DNA from: Misgurnus anguillicaudatus
Lineage: Eukaryota > Chordata > Actinopteri > Cypriniformes > Cobitidae
DNA: 64,000 bases
Direction of reading: 5' to 3'
Assembly (NCBI RefSeq): GCF_027580225.2
Contig: NC_073358.2
Span: forward strand, 49,647,501-49,711,500
Part shown: positions 36,401-49,178 of the stretch, piece after piece
How the letters are laid out: the number at the start of each line of letters is the position of its first letter
Numbering within the stretch: position 1 is the first letter of the stretch
Notes under the pieces: generated by a model
What the model was told of the DNA's origin: nothing
What the model saw: the letters and a program-made list of their open reading frames with translations, nothing else
Database searches by the model: none
Made by a program: the position numbers and the translations under genes

Positions 36401-39400
36401 CAAAACCACTTGTTTAAAATCCCCCACCCTAATAGAGCTTTCTGAGAGAGGTTTTTAGGAAGCTTCTAAGGCATTACAGACCCAAACAAATTTTTTTTTG
36501 TCTACATGTCACATCACAGAACAAGGATAAATACTCCGTTCAATCATTCTATGTTACCTTTAACATTTTCGCGTCACTGGATGGTCGCCAACTTTCACTG
36601 AGCCTCCATTGAAATGAATGAGATCGCGTCTGAATGGGATGTCAGGTGTGCCTAAATGCCCCTATTTGGGTGGGTGCCCTTACCAACAGACAGTGAGTGC
36701 CAAAAATAGATCTGGATTCTGTGAATACAGTCCAAGACAATAGTATTTTAGCGTGCTACAATGTGCTTTCAAACACATTTGGGGTAAAATTAACCAGTCA
36801 GGCAGGGCTTTGTTTGTGTGACATCACATTAACAAGAGAAACAAAACGGCATGTCTAATGAGACTGCTTTGGTTTAACGGGGCATTAAAAAGGAGAGGGT
36901 AGCTTTTTACACACGTCTCCAAACAACTTGTAAAAGTGGACTTTCCTTAATATATGCCCAATAGTAATAATATGTATGCAAGCTGATTTCATATAAACGT
37001 ACCCTATAGTCTCTGGTACAAAAAGTGCTGCTGCAAGCTCACTTCATTGGCGTTTTTTTGTATTCTGTAGTCGGACATGCAGCGAGGTGTTCATGGGCGT
37101 CTGATGGATAACTCCACCAGCGTGAGAGAGGCAGCAGTCGAGCTGTTGGGACGGTTCGTGTTGAGTCGACCTCAGCTGACTGAGCAGTACTACGACATGC
37201 TCATCGAGAGGATACTGGTACGTGTCCACCATGCTTCCTCTGAGCTCCTTGGTTTTTCCTCCTTTCATCAATGAAGCGTTATTAAAGCGATCGTGTGTGT
37301 TTTTTCTCCAGGATACCGGTATCAGTGTAAGGAAAAGGGTCATCAAGATTCTCCGAGACATTTGTTTAGAGCAGCCCAACTTCAGTAAGATCACAGAGAT
37401 GTGCGTGAAGATGATTCGCAGGGTCAATGATGAAGAAGGCATTAAGGTACGACTGCATTTCCTGTTTTGTTTGCCGTTTAAAGGATGTATTACTCTGTCT
37501 TAAAAAACTTCTCCTCGTTGCAGAAATTGGTGAATGAAACATTCCAGAAACTGTGGTTCACACCTACAGCCAGCCATGACAAGGAGACCATGAACCGAAA
37601 AATTCTCAACATCACCGATGTGGTCAGTCCAATATGTTAAAATATTTGCTGAATGCTATCTGTCACCATCAAGCACATTTTTTTTCTAGTTGGTAACACA
37701 TTAAAACCAAAAACCAAACCAAAATGTCACAGGACATTTGTGTACAGGAAATAATTTTATAGAAAATGCACAGCCAATCTGAAATGCATGTGCATTAACC
37801 CGGCGTATAGTTTTTTTCTCATGTACACGAACGTACGTGCATAGTCAAATGCATAGCTTTACAAAGCATAGCTTATTTTACTCGTACGTATACATAGACG
37901 TTCAAAATGCATCTCCTGGGCTACACACTACTTTTCCATGTACACGCATGCGCAACCTACGTGTACCAAGTATGCATGGTTACAAAAAAATCTAGCAGTG
38001 TGCATACTATTCTGATGACGTTATTTGCTTCATGTATGTGGACCCTTGCGTATGTGTGAAAACGGATCTATACTTATAGCTTTAGTCTCAAAGTTCCTTG
38101 TCTCATGTTCACTTCTGCAAAGTAATTTAAATACCAAACAACCTAGAACCGTTGTGTCTTGTGCTTTTGTTTAAGGTTTAAATTGTGCTCCCAAACGAAA
38201 ACTTCAGCCTTAGCATCAATGTACTGAATTAAAGGAAATATTCACCCTAAATTGAAATTTAGCCCACACTTTACTCGCACTTAGGTGGCTTCTTTTCTTC
38301 TGCTGAACACATTATATTAAATGATACCATGGCTTTATAATGACATTGAATAATAGCCATCAGTACTCCTCATCTAAAGCTATATTATCTAAACAGCCTC
38401 ACATTGTAATGGGTTGTCGTATAAGTTGATGTTGTGTTTTCTGCTGCAGGTCGCTGCCTGTAGGGACACTGGTTATGATTGGTTTGAGCAGCTCTTGCAG
38501 AACGTGAGTGTTTTTGTTATTTTTGCTTATGGATAGTATGTATTTGCATCGGTCTGGAGGCCTGTACCGTTTCAATGACCTGTGTTGTTTTCGTAGCTGT
38601 TGAAGACGGAAGAGGACTCGGCCTATAAACCGGCCAGGAAGGCTTGTGTGCAGCTAGTAGACAATCTTGTGGAGCACATCCTCAAATATGAGGAAGCGCT
38701 TTCAGGTACGTGGACAAAATCGCACACATAGCACAGTACTAAAGTTTATTTACAACGTCCCCTGTTTCAGTAAATCTGGTCAAGGTGGACTAAGCGATTT
38801 TGGAGAAACATTGATATTTATAATTAACGGCCAAAGAAAAGCACACAAGTAACCAAAATAGACACACCCCTTGCTTCATTTGTCAGCTGTTAAGGTTTGT
38901 TTATACTCGCGCTTTGGTCCACAACACGGGCCTCCGCTGATCGCGGGTGCGTTTCGACAAACGGACAAGGCATTTGTAGTTGACAGGGTTCTCACAGGTC
39001 CTTGAAATCTTTGAAAGTTTGTGAAGTTTTTGAAAATATACATGCATAGATACAGATCATTGAAAGTGCTTAAATCTATTTTATGCAAAAAGTTTACTGG
39101 GAGAAAAAATCCATATTGCCTGTGTAGTGTAGGATAATATCTAGGGCTGGAACGACGCGTCGACGTAGTCGATTACGTCGATTACGTAATTACGTCGATT
39201 TGCCGGAAATGCGTCGATGCGTCGCATTGTTTACGTTTTCAAATGAAGGCGGCTTCAGCTCCGACCGGATAATACAAGTGTTATACCAAACAGCCAGAAC
39301 GTGATCAAAAGTGTGTGGGAATACTTTAAGCAGAGACCAAATAAAACACATACTGTGTAAAACTGAAATGGCATACCACAGCAGCGCAACATCTGTGCAT

Positions 39401-42400
39401 GATCATCTTAAAAGAAAACAACCTGGAGCTCTCCGACCTCAAAATGACGCGACGGCAGCGTAAGTATTTGAATTTTTACAGTAAGTTTTTATACAACAAT
39501 AGAATCAATGCAGGCATATATGGTGCTTAATACAGCTGTGTTTACATCTTAGTTTAATACGAGCTGCGAGACGCCTGACAGTTGCTGACAGACACGACTT
39601 TGCATCGCGTCTGGGCAGTATGTTGAAACAGTAAATAAAGAGCGGGACATGTTTAACTTTTTATATTAAGAAGTTATGAACTAATAAGTTACTGTGTTAC
39701 ACCGCGTGCACTGAAAGCCAGCTGGCAGCGCGGAGTTCCCATAGCTTATTTTTTTGCTATGTGCGCAGATATTATAAAAGCTCGTCTCGTTAGGTATTCC
39801 TGACATGCGTTTATTTAAAGTAACAGCAGCGTAAACGCCGTTTATAAAATATTAGAAGATCATACTAACTAAATTTGTATTTACCCGAGACTTAAGAAAA
39901 GTTAAATGTTAAAGTTGATGCTAAATGAGAATGCAGTAACGTTACTACTGATAGTAATAATATTAACAGTAATAATATGGTTACATTTTATAATAAGGGT
40001 TCATGAATCACAATGAACTTATTTTTACTTCAGTCTGAACTAATGCTGAGTAAATGCATGTACTAATCATAAACAAATGAAGAGTCATCATTAAGTACAA
40101 CATGACATGTTTTTTAGTTAATGTATTAATAAACAATGATTTCATGTGAGTCATTTTGTAGTTAATGATGACTCTTCATTAGTTTATGATTAGCACTAGG
40201 GCTGGAACAATAAAGATCGGGACATGTTTTTATATTAATAAGGAGTTATTATTCAGTTTGATTTATTTTTATTTTACTTCTTTAATATTAATATATTTTA
40301 TTTCTTTAAGGTGAATAATGCCCCTTTTGCACTGTTTATGTTAGGCTGAATTAATGTTGGACTTGTTTTTATGTGATTTGTTATATTTTCCTTGGCACTG
40401 GCACTGTTTGTGTATTTGTTTAATTGAGAAAATGCTTCAATAAAATGTTGGCATTAATAGCAGATGTTACATTTATTATTTGTAAAAAAAAATCTTTAGA
40501 CTATTCGATTAATCGAAAAAATAATCGATAGACTAATCGGTTGAAAAAATAGTCGAAATTTGCAGCTCTAATAATATCATAAAATTCTAGACTTTTTAAG
40601 CACACATGCTAAATTGTTTGCTCTAAATGCTTATATCTTCTGTATGCGAATGTTGATTCATACCAAAATGCTTTTTTGCATAGTTGTGTTTGACACATGA
40701 AAACATCTCGGGTTACGTATGTAACTGTTGTTCCCTGAGAAGGGAACGAGACGCTGCGTCTCCCTTGCCATACTTCCTGGCTCCCTGACACCCTGTCTTT
40801 GTCGTTAAGCCTCACCATTGGTTGAATTTGATATAAACATTCAGACGCACTTGGAGGCATCCCCAAAGTGTTACCGCAGTGACTCGGCGCGAGTTCCCTC
40901 GAAAGGGAACTGTAACAATGTATCTATACTGTATAGATACGATAAACTATATGCAATGTGTCCCCCCATTTAGTCCTTGAATTTGAGGGTATTGGAACTG
41001 GAAAGTCCTTGAATTTGAAGTTAGCTAAGGTGTGGGAACCCTGAGTTGACGCGCTCGCTGTTGCACTATTCTTTGAACCGACAGGGGGCGAAGCGAGCAA
41101 TCGAGTCCAAAAACCAACACAAAGAAGAGGATAGAAGTCGTTGTTCGCTGCTACTTATAACATCTTAGCTTGATATATAAATATGAGAACATGAATAAAA
41201 CAACAGTTTCTTAAATATGTCTCTGTTAAACATTATCATTTTATTAACGTTTTTACTAAACAAAAAATGCAGAAATCAAGATTTCCATTTTATTCCAGTT
41301 GTTCATTCAATACAAATATAAGCCAATTATTCTCAATCATATGTAAAATAATTTGTGTTTTAAACGGCAAAGTTTCCATACTTTGTGTCAGATAAATAGT
41401 ATATGCATTGTTTTGCACGAATTGATTAAAGAAGATACGTCTCGACGCTTGCCTGCTCGGACAGAATTTCCTTGAGGTCAGTCATTTGTGAATACAGAGC
41501 CACGCGCGGTTACAAAAATTGCCATGCACACCTCTTGCGCACGACCACCCACTCTGTGTTGACGTAAATTTTGCATAAAAAATATTATTATACTTTAGAC
41601 CAGTGCTTCCCAAACCTGGTTCTCGAGCACCCCCTCCCAGGAATTTTAGATGTCTCCTTATTTAAAACACCTGATTCAACTTCGCAGCCTTCCAAAATGG
41701 TAAACACGTCTCTCTAACAAGCTGATGAGTTTGCACAAAAACTTTCTGGGAGGGGGTGCTCGAGGACCAGGATTGGGACTGGCACTGCTTTATGCTGCGT
41801 TTATAAGAGCCGCGGTAAAGGAGTCAAGCGCGAGTCATTTCAATGTGCAGTCAAAGTGAAGATGCGTTGATGCGTGTCTGGAGGTCTCGCAGCGCAAATC
41901 AGGTGCAGCGCGGTAGACTTTTCTGTCTTATTCGCGCGTCTAGTTTGCGGGGATGCTGCGAACTGAGTGTCTGCCGCGGTACACGCAAATAGTGCTTTTT
42001 GTGCATTTGGCGAATTTGTGGTGAATTTGCGCGCGAATGCATTCAAACTGTTCAAGTGGCAAATTAGGCGCGGTAGACACGATTTTGACGCCTCAAACAC
42101 GGTTTGTGTAAACGCAGCTAGGGATGCTCCGATCGATCGGGCAATAATGCTTGCCATGTTTCTCAATGAATTACGGTGAAATGCCGCTACATCCAAAAGC
42201 CAGGGGGCGCTCTCGTGAAGAAACTCAAAATGCGCTTTAGACGAAGAACAATACACACGCAGCTGTGATGACACACAGCTCCATGAAATGGCTGAAGGAT
42301 ATATTATATTGCTGTTCTTCAAACCTTTTCAGGTATTTTCATGATAATAAAGAATATGTTTAATAATTATGTTTGACGAGTGTTGCTTTTTCAAATGCAT

Positions 42401-45400
42401 GTTATAAACGACTCAAACTAAGAGTGATTTTAGATCGATAAGGACTTACTGATCAAAAGCCGTAGTACATGAAATAGCTGTAATAAGATCGGCTGTCCGA
42501 TTGAGAATAGTGATCGGCCACGTATTATTAGTGGAGATCGGCATTGATCGGAGCATCCCTAAACACAGCATTAGACTATGAAATTTTCAGAAATTGCTTA
42601 CTGTACCTTTAAGTATTGAAAGTAAAGTTTTTTTTAATGACGTAACAAAAAATGACGTTTACATTTACCTAAATTTAAGTGTGACGCTAAATCGATAGTA
42701 ACTCACTCATATATAATATTAGCAAACGGTTTCTTCCGAAGATGTTAATATATTCTTGTTTGATGTCATCTGTTTGCAGAGCACAAGAGCGTGAACTCAA
42801 CGCGGTTGGTTGCGTGCATCACCACGTTGTATCTGTTCAGTAAGATCAGAGCGCAGCTGATGGTGAAGCACGCCATGACTATGCAGCCCTACCTCACCAC
42901 CAAGTGCAGTGTAAGTGCAGACTGCCTGTCTCTCTATTAAACCATCACTTTAAAATCTAGAGCCCTTCTGTCCTCTAGTGGCCATGTATTACTGACCAAA
43001 TGTGTTTTTTTGCAGTTCTCAAAGTGACTTCATGGTCATTTGTAATGTTGCTAAGATCCTGGAGCTTGTAGTTCCTCTGATGGATCACCCCAGTGAGAAC
43101 TTCCTCACCACCATGGAAGAAGACCTAATGAAGCTTATTTTAAAATACGGCATGACCGTAAGTGATACACACATGTTTGCCTTATTGCTAGAAGTAAAAT
43201 CGTAAGTGTATTAATTGAACAATACTTTTCTTCACAGGTTGTTCAGCACTGTGTTAGTTGTTTGGGTGCGATTGTGAATAAAGTGACCCGTAATTATAAG
43301 TTTGTATGGGCGTGTTTTAACCGTTATTATGGGGCTCTGACGAAGCTGAAGGTCCAGCACCAGGAGGGCACGAACAGTATGGCGCTTACTGCTACTAAAG
43401 CGGCTCTGCTCCGATCGCTCTTTACAGTGGGAGCTCTCTGTAGACACTTCGACTTCGACATGGAAGACTTCAAGGGGCCCACTAAGGTAATCCAGTCTTT
43501 ACTAATATATAATATTTTGTATGATTATAAAAAAGTTTGGTGTTAAGTTTATGGTAACCTCTATAGAGTCTGTATCCTCCAGACTGTAGCATATGCAAGA
43601 CCAAAAAATACAAAATTTTATTAAATGAATAAAATAAGACCCCTGATTTTTTAGGTGTTTAATCACTGTGCCTTATTTTGATTTGTTGATCAGCATTTTT
43701 ATAGGTTTGAACCACAAAACATGATGTCCATTTCAGTGGACGCTGGGTGTGAAGGGGTTAAAGCTTTCTGTTTTGGCAAATAATATACACTAGTCAACAT
43801 TTGAAGTGGATTAAGAAAGTTCAAAACAAGAACGGGTGTTCAAAATTTTAAGACCACTTTTATGAAAGGTTTTAATCCACTTTAAATGTTGACTACTGTA
43901 TTAACACAGGAATGACATTCATAGGAAACAGTAGCCGTGTCTATTACCCTATAAAATTGCGCAAATTGAAATAGCGTATTTAAAATGTGTCTAGTGAAAA
44001 GACCGTAATTGCACATATACTCCCATATATCGCAAAAATGTTTTACACTGGAGTGAGGTCCACACACAAATGCAGTAACAGGTGATTTAAACTGAACTTA
44101 AATAAAAAATCCTGCAAGGGTGAAGATTTTTAGAAAGTCCAGTTGCTTCGTGTAGCCGGTGAAAGCAGAGTTTTTGGCTCTTGCTTGACGTTGTTGTTTG
44201 TGTCGATGTGAGACTCTGCAATGGCTTCGGATTGGCCAACATGGCTTTACAGTTATATACAGAGATATATATTTGTTGGTTTGGCATGCTCTTGACAGTG
44301 CTTAATACCGGGTTTTTGCGTGTTTAAGTGGAGATTTTTTTTTAAAGAACACCTATTGTCCAAGTCACGATTTTACATTTCCTTTGTTGTGAATTAGTTC
44401 ATGTTAACGATATGCGAAAGGTACATACCACAAAGTAAACATTGACGCTTTAGTTATCGTCTCCAACGTAAATTAGTTTTCTTGGACTACAACAAACACA
44501 CGGATTGTAGGCAACAGTTTACTTCCTGGGGTTGGTGATGTAGACAAGACCGACATTATCATAATTCCTCCTGCTTCGGACTCACAGCCTGTAAGTTAAC
44601 TCCTGTTAGCATTGCATTGTGCGCAAATCTTTAAAACATGGTAAGGAGCGTCACATTTCCGGCTGACGTCAGAGGTATTCAGGCCAATCACAACGTACAG
44701 ATTAGCTGGCCAATCATGGACACAGCACTTTTTTGTAAAAAAATCAGAGCGTTTGAGGAAGGCAGGGAAATCTGGAGCTACAAAAATGTATGTTATGTGG
44801 AAAATAATGTGTTTTTTAACCACAATCCATGCAAACACATTGTATTATACCAAATACACATAATAACATTGTTTTTTAGCAATTAAATAGATGCACTTTA
44901 ACGGAAGTAAGTAGTACGTCATGTATGTGTGAACTAGACCTTAGTGCAAGACATAGGTTAATGTAAACAGTGGGTCTCATTCACTAAGCCATGCGTACGC
45001 ACAAATTTGTTTTTCAAAAATACAGACTTTTAACTTACAAATCATGATTCAACAAAAACTTTCGTACTAAAATTGATTTTAAATTTATGCAAAAACGTAA
45101 GAACAACTTGGACCACACGTTGGCAATAATCATTAACGAGGAAAAAGAAGCCTATAATATATATCTGTGATATATATTTTTCCTTTTTCATGATTATTGT
45201 TTACGTGTGGTCTAAGTTGTTCTTACGTTTTTGCATAAATTTAAAATCAATTTTAGTACGAAAGTTTTTGTTGAATCATGATTTGTAAGTTAAAACGTCT
45301 GTACACACATTTTACGAACAACTTGTGCGTACGCATGCTTCGTGAATGAGACCCATTGTCATTTCGCAAGTTTTTTTTTGTTGACATTTAGAAAACAGCG

Positions 45401-48400
45401 CTGAAGTTTAACGCAAATCTTTAATGTAAACACAGCTAGTGTGTCATGCCTGATTGTTACATTTCAGTGAATATGTTCTGTGTCAAAATGTGGACATACA
45501 TGCCAAATAAACTAATGTATTGCTTTAGGACTAGACTTTATTGATTTTTTTTGTGCAATTATTTATGATGGTTTTGTTCTTCATTTTATTCTGGTATTAT
45601 ATGATATCTTTTTCTTGGATACATATGAAGAGTTTGGTTCCAAAACGCAATAAATCCATTTTGACAAATTTTGGTAAAAACGTGTTTTCTATACCAAGAA
45701 AGTGACAAGATGAAAACAACTATTTTCTGTTACAAACTTTCACATAACATCTTTAGGTTAAAACATAAAAAATTCAAATCCATAAGTTGATTTTCAAAGA
45801 TTTATTATAAAAACGGATTATTTTTTCCACAAAATGCAATAAATCCATGACAAGTTTTTATTCAAAATGCTATAAATCTATTGAATCAATAGCCTATATA
45901 AATGTGCATTCATCTTTGCCATGTTATATTCATTTAGTTGACTAGTTGTACACACTAATTAAAAATATAAACATTAATGGCATTAATCAAAACACTTACT
46001 TTGTCATATTAAGAACACTGTCATTGCGGTTACTTGACGTCGTCGCTTAACGTCTTTCACAGCGATCAGCTGTAAAATGTTTTTGGTCCTGCTCGATTTT
46101 CGTTGACTTTGAGTAAAAGTATGGAAAGTTTTTCATAAGATCCCCTGGGGTCAATGTGTTAGCATGAGAAGCTTGATGCTGTCGGGAGATAAGCACCAGT
46201 CTCCCGAGTGCCTCTTAGGGAAATTATTAGATGCTGATGGCTTACGTTTCTTTCCCATCACAGAAAACCATCACAGGTTTATATCAATGCAATTAAAGTA
46301 TTATTTTGTTTTGTTTGTTGATAACGAAGTACAAAGTAGATGACGAAAACTAGGACTCCGTGTACTCAGCGCGTCCGCCATTGTTTGTTTACATTGCGTG
46401 ACTGGTGGGCTGTAATATCAGAAATGGATTTATTGCGTTCTGTAAAAAAGGGGGAGTGGCGTTTATCGCATTTTGGGAAAAAAGGGAGAAAAGATGACAG
46501 AATAACACGGCGGATATTGGATTTTGCGTAAAATTAAGAATTTACTTTTAACTACTGGCCTGATATAATACTGATTTTGGCAGTAACTCATTTTTTTCAA
46601 AAATGGCGTTTATGGCGTTTTGGAACCAAACTCTTCATATATTGACTTCTGTGCATGTAATTGCCTTCTGTTATAAATAGGTTGTTATAAAAGAGAAGGT
46701 TCTGGAATTACTGCTATACTTCACAAATCACGAGGATGAGGAGGTCAAGTGTAAAGCCATCATTGGCTTGGGTAAGATAACATTTTGAATTAAATATTAG
46801 GTATTACTTTTTTTTTAGAGAAATAAAGTTTGAATGTTACTTAATTAAATATGCATTATGTGTAGTTTGAAAATTGAAGGAAAACTTTTGATGGTAACAC
46901 TCATAGACTGAACTTTTGCACCAAACCGTTCTCGACTTAATGTGTGATGTGCTGCAGGTTTCCTGTTCATCATGCACCCGAGTCAGATGTTTGTTCCAGA
47001 GGTGAAGACTTTATATAACGGGCTGCTGTCTGATAAGAAGTGTACAATCACACTGAAGATCCAGGTGCTGAAAAACCTTCAGATGTACCTGCAGGAGGAA
47101 GATTCACGCATGCAGGAGGCTGACAGAGAATGTAAGTGGCCACACTTTGTTGTTTTAAAGTTAAAGGGGACAGAGAATGAAAAACCATTTTTACCTTTTC
47201 TTTGTTGAATAATGGTACTCTACCTGCATTCATGAACATACAAAAAGTGCTAAACATGCTAAACATCTCAGTCTCATAGAAATTCCTCTTTTAGAAATGT
47301 CAGCCAGAAAACGGCCCAATCTGAAAAACTGATGCTTATGACATCACAGGCATCTAACTGCCCCTCCACTTTAAAATAATTGGCTAAATGTTTTCAGTGG
47401 CAGCAAAGTCAGCCAATCGGTAATGAGATTGCAAGTTAAGCCAGTAGGGGAAGCCAAATATGTGCAAAACCACTTGTTTAAAATCCCCCACCTTAATAGA
47501 GCTATCTGAGAGAGGTTTTTAGGAAGCTTCTAAGGCATTACAGACCCAAACAAAAAATGTCTACATGTCTCATAACAGAAAAAGGATAAATACCCCGTTC
47601 AATCATTCTATGTCACCTTTAAACATGCTTGTTTTTCTTTGTGTCATTTCCTATTCACTTTTTGTTTTGATTTGTAATAATCAGAGCCATCCTTGGGGGG
47701 AAAACTGGAAACTTGTATTATTATGCCAGTAATAATGAGATTAATAAGTGTAAAACTCTGCAAAGTTACCAAAATAAATAGTACTGTAGTTACATTATGT
47801 GTTAGGGCTTTAAAGGATTGTATTAGTTTCAAGGTCTACCAACGATGATGTCACTTGCACCAGACACTAAGGCCACATTTACACTGCATGTGTTAAGTGA
47901 CTCAATTCCGATGGCACACATTAAATATGACCCATGAATGTGTAAGCAGGAATAAAGCACATCGATTCCGATGTTTTCCGATTCGTTTTTCCGATTCGTT
48001 TCCGTTTCAGGCCTCATTCATATTTGAAAATAAATTGGATATGAATTGTGTACATGCGTTCGCATTTGCAATGTAAGCAGACAGATCGGGATATTCCTGT
48101 ATCAAGGCGTGCCGTACGTCATTGAACAAGCAGCGTTGGCAAATGACGTCAACTCGGGTTTGACACCACGTGTGATCATGACTCTTTTTAGCAGTGCAAT
48201 GGAGGACGCTGGCTTCACTTAGTGGATTAATGCCAAAGTTTCATGTCTTGTATTTTGTATAATCATGTTGTCTGTGTTCATTGCATATTGTCACGTTTTA
48301 CTTCCTCTGTGGTTTAAGCTAATCCAGCCAAGTGTTTAGTGCAAATGCAGAAATCTGATAAGATTCTATAAGATCTGATATAATTTAGCGATATTAGATG

Positions 48401-49109
48401 TTACTTGTACGCCAAGTCCTTTGAAGCCACGACTTCCTCGTATGTAGTTGTGCATGGTGTTGTGATTGGAGCTTTGAGATGATGCACATTTGTGTATTTT
48501 GGTGAGATGTTTTCCAGGCTTACCCTGCTTGTGTTTATCTGTTTCCAGGGCAGAAGTTGTCAAAGCAGGAGGATCTGAAGGAGATGGGTGATATCTCATC
48601 TGGAATGAGTAGCTCCATCATGCAGCTTTATCTGAAGCAGGTACTGGAGTCTTTCTTCCACACGCAGTCCAGCGTCCGGCACTTCGCCCTCAACGTCATC
48701 GCTCTGACCCTCAGCCAGGGGCTCATACACCCCGTACAGGTACACACATACACATTTTATATTAGAACTATATTATTAATAATAATAAAGTTATTTATAC
48801 CCATTCTGCACCGAGGAACAGAAAATGTGTGCAGTTTTTATTACTCACAGGCTTGTACACTATAATATGGACTTAGGCATAAAAAAAAAAAGTTTGGTTC
48901 CGGTTGGTTGTCAGTTTAGGTCATGGGTTGGTAGGGAATTTATTTTATTTTATTTTTTTATTTTTTTTACAGTGGCAGCAAGGGATAGGTAAGAAATTGT
49001 TAAATATTTAAATTGAATAGCGGATATATTTGTGGTGACTTTGGCCATATTGCGTGTTTGTCTCACGCAGCGCAGAGCCACGGATCTCCACGGATTATCT
49101 CTTTTTTAT

Positions 49110-49178
<69 letters not shown>

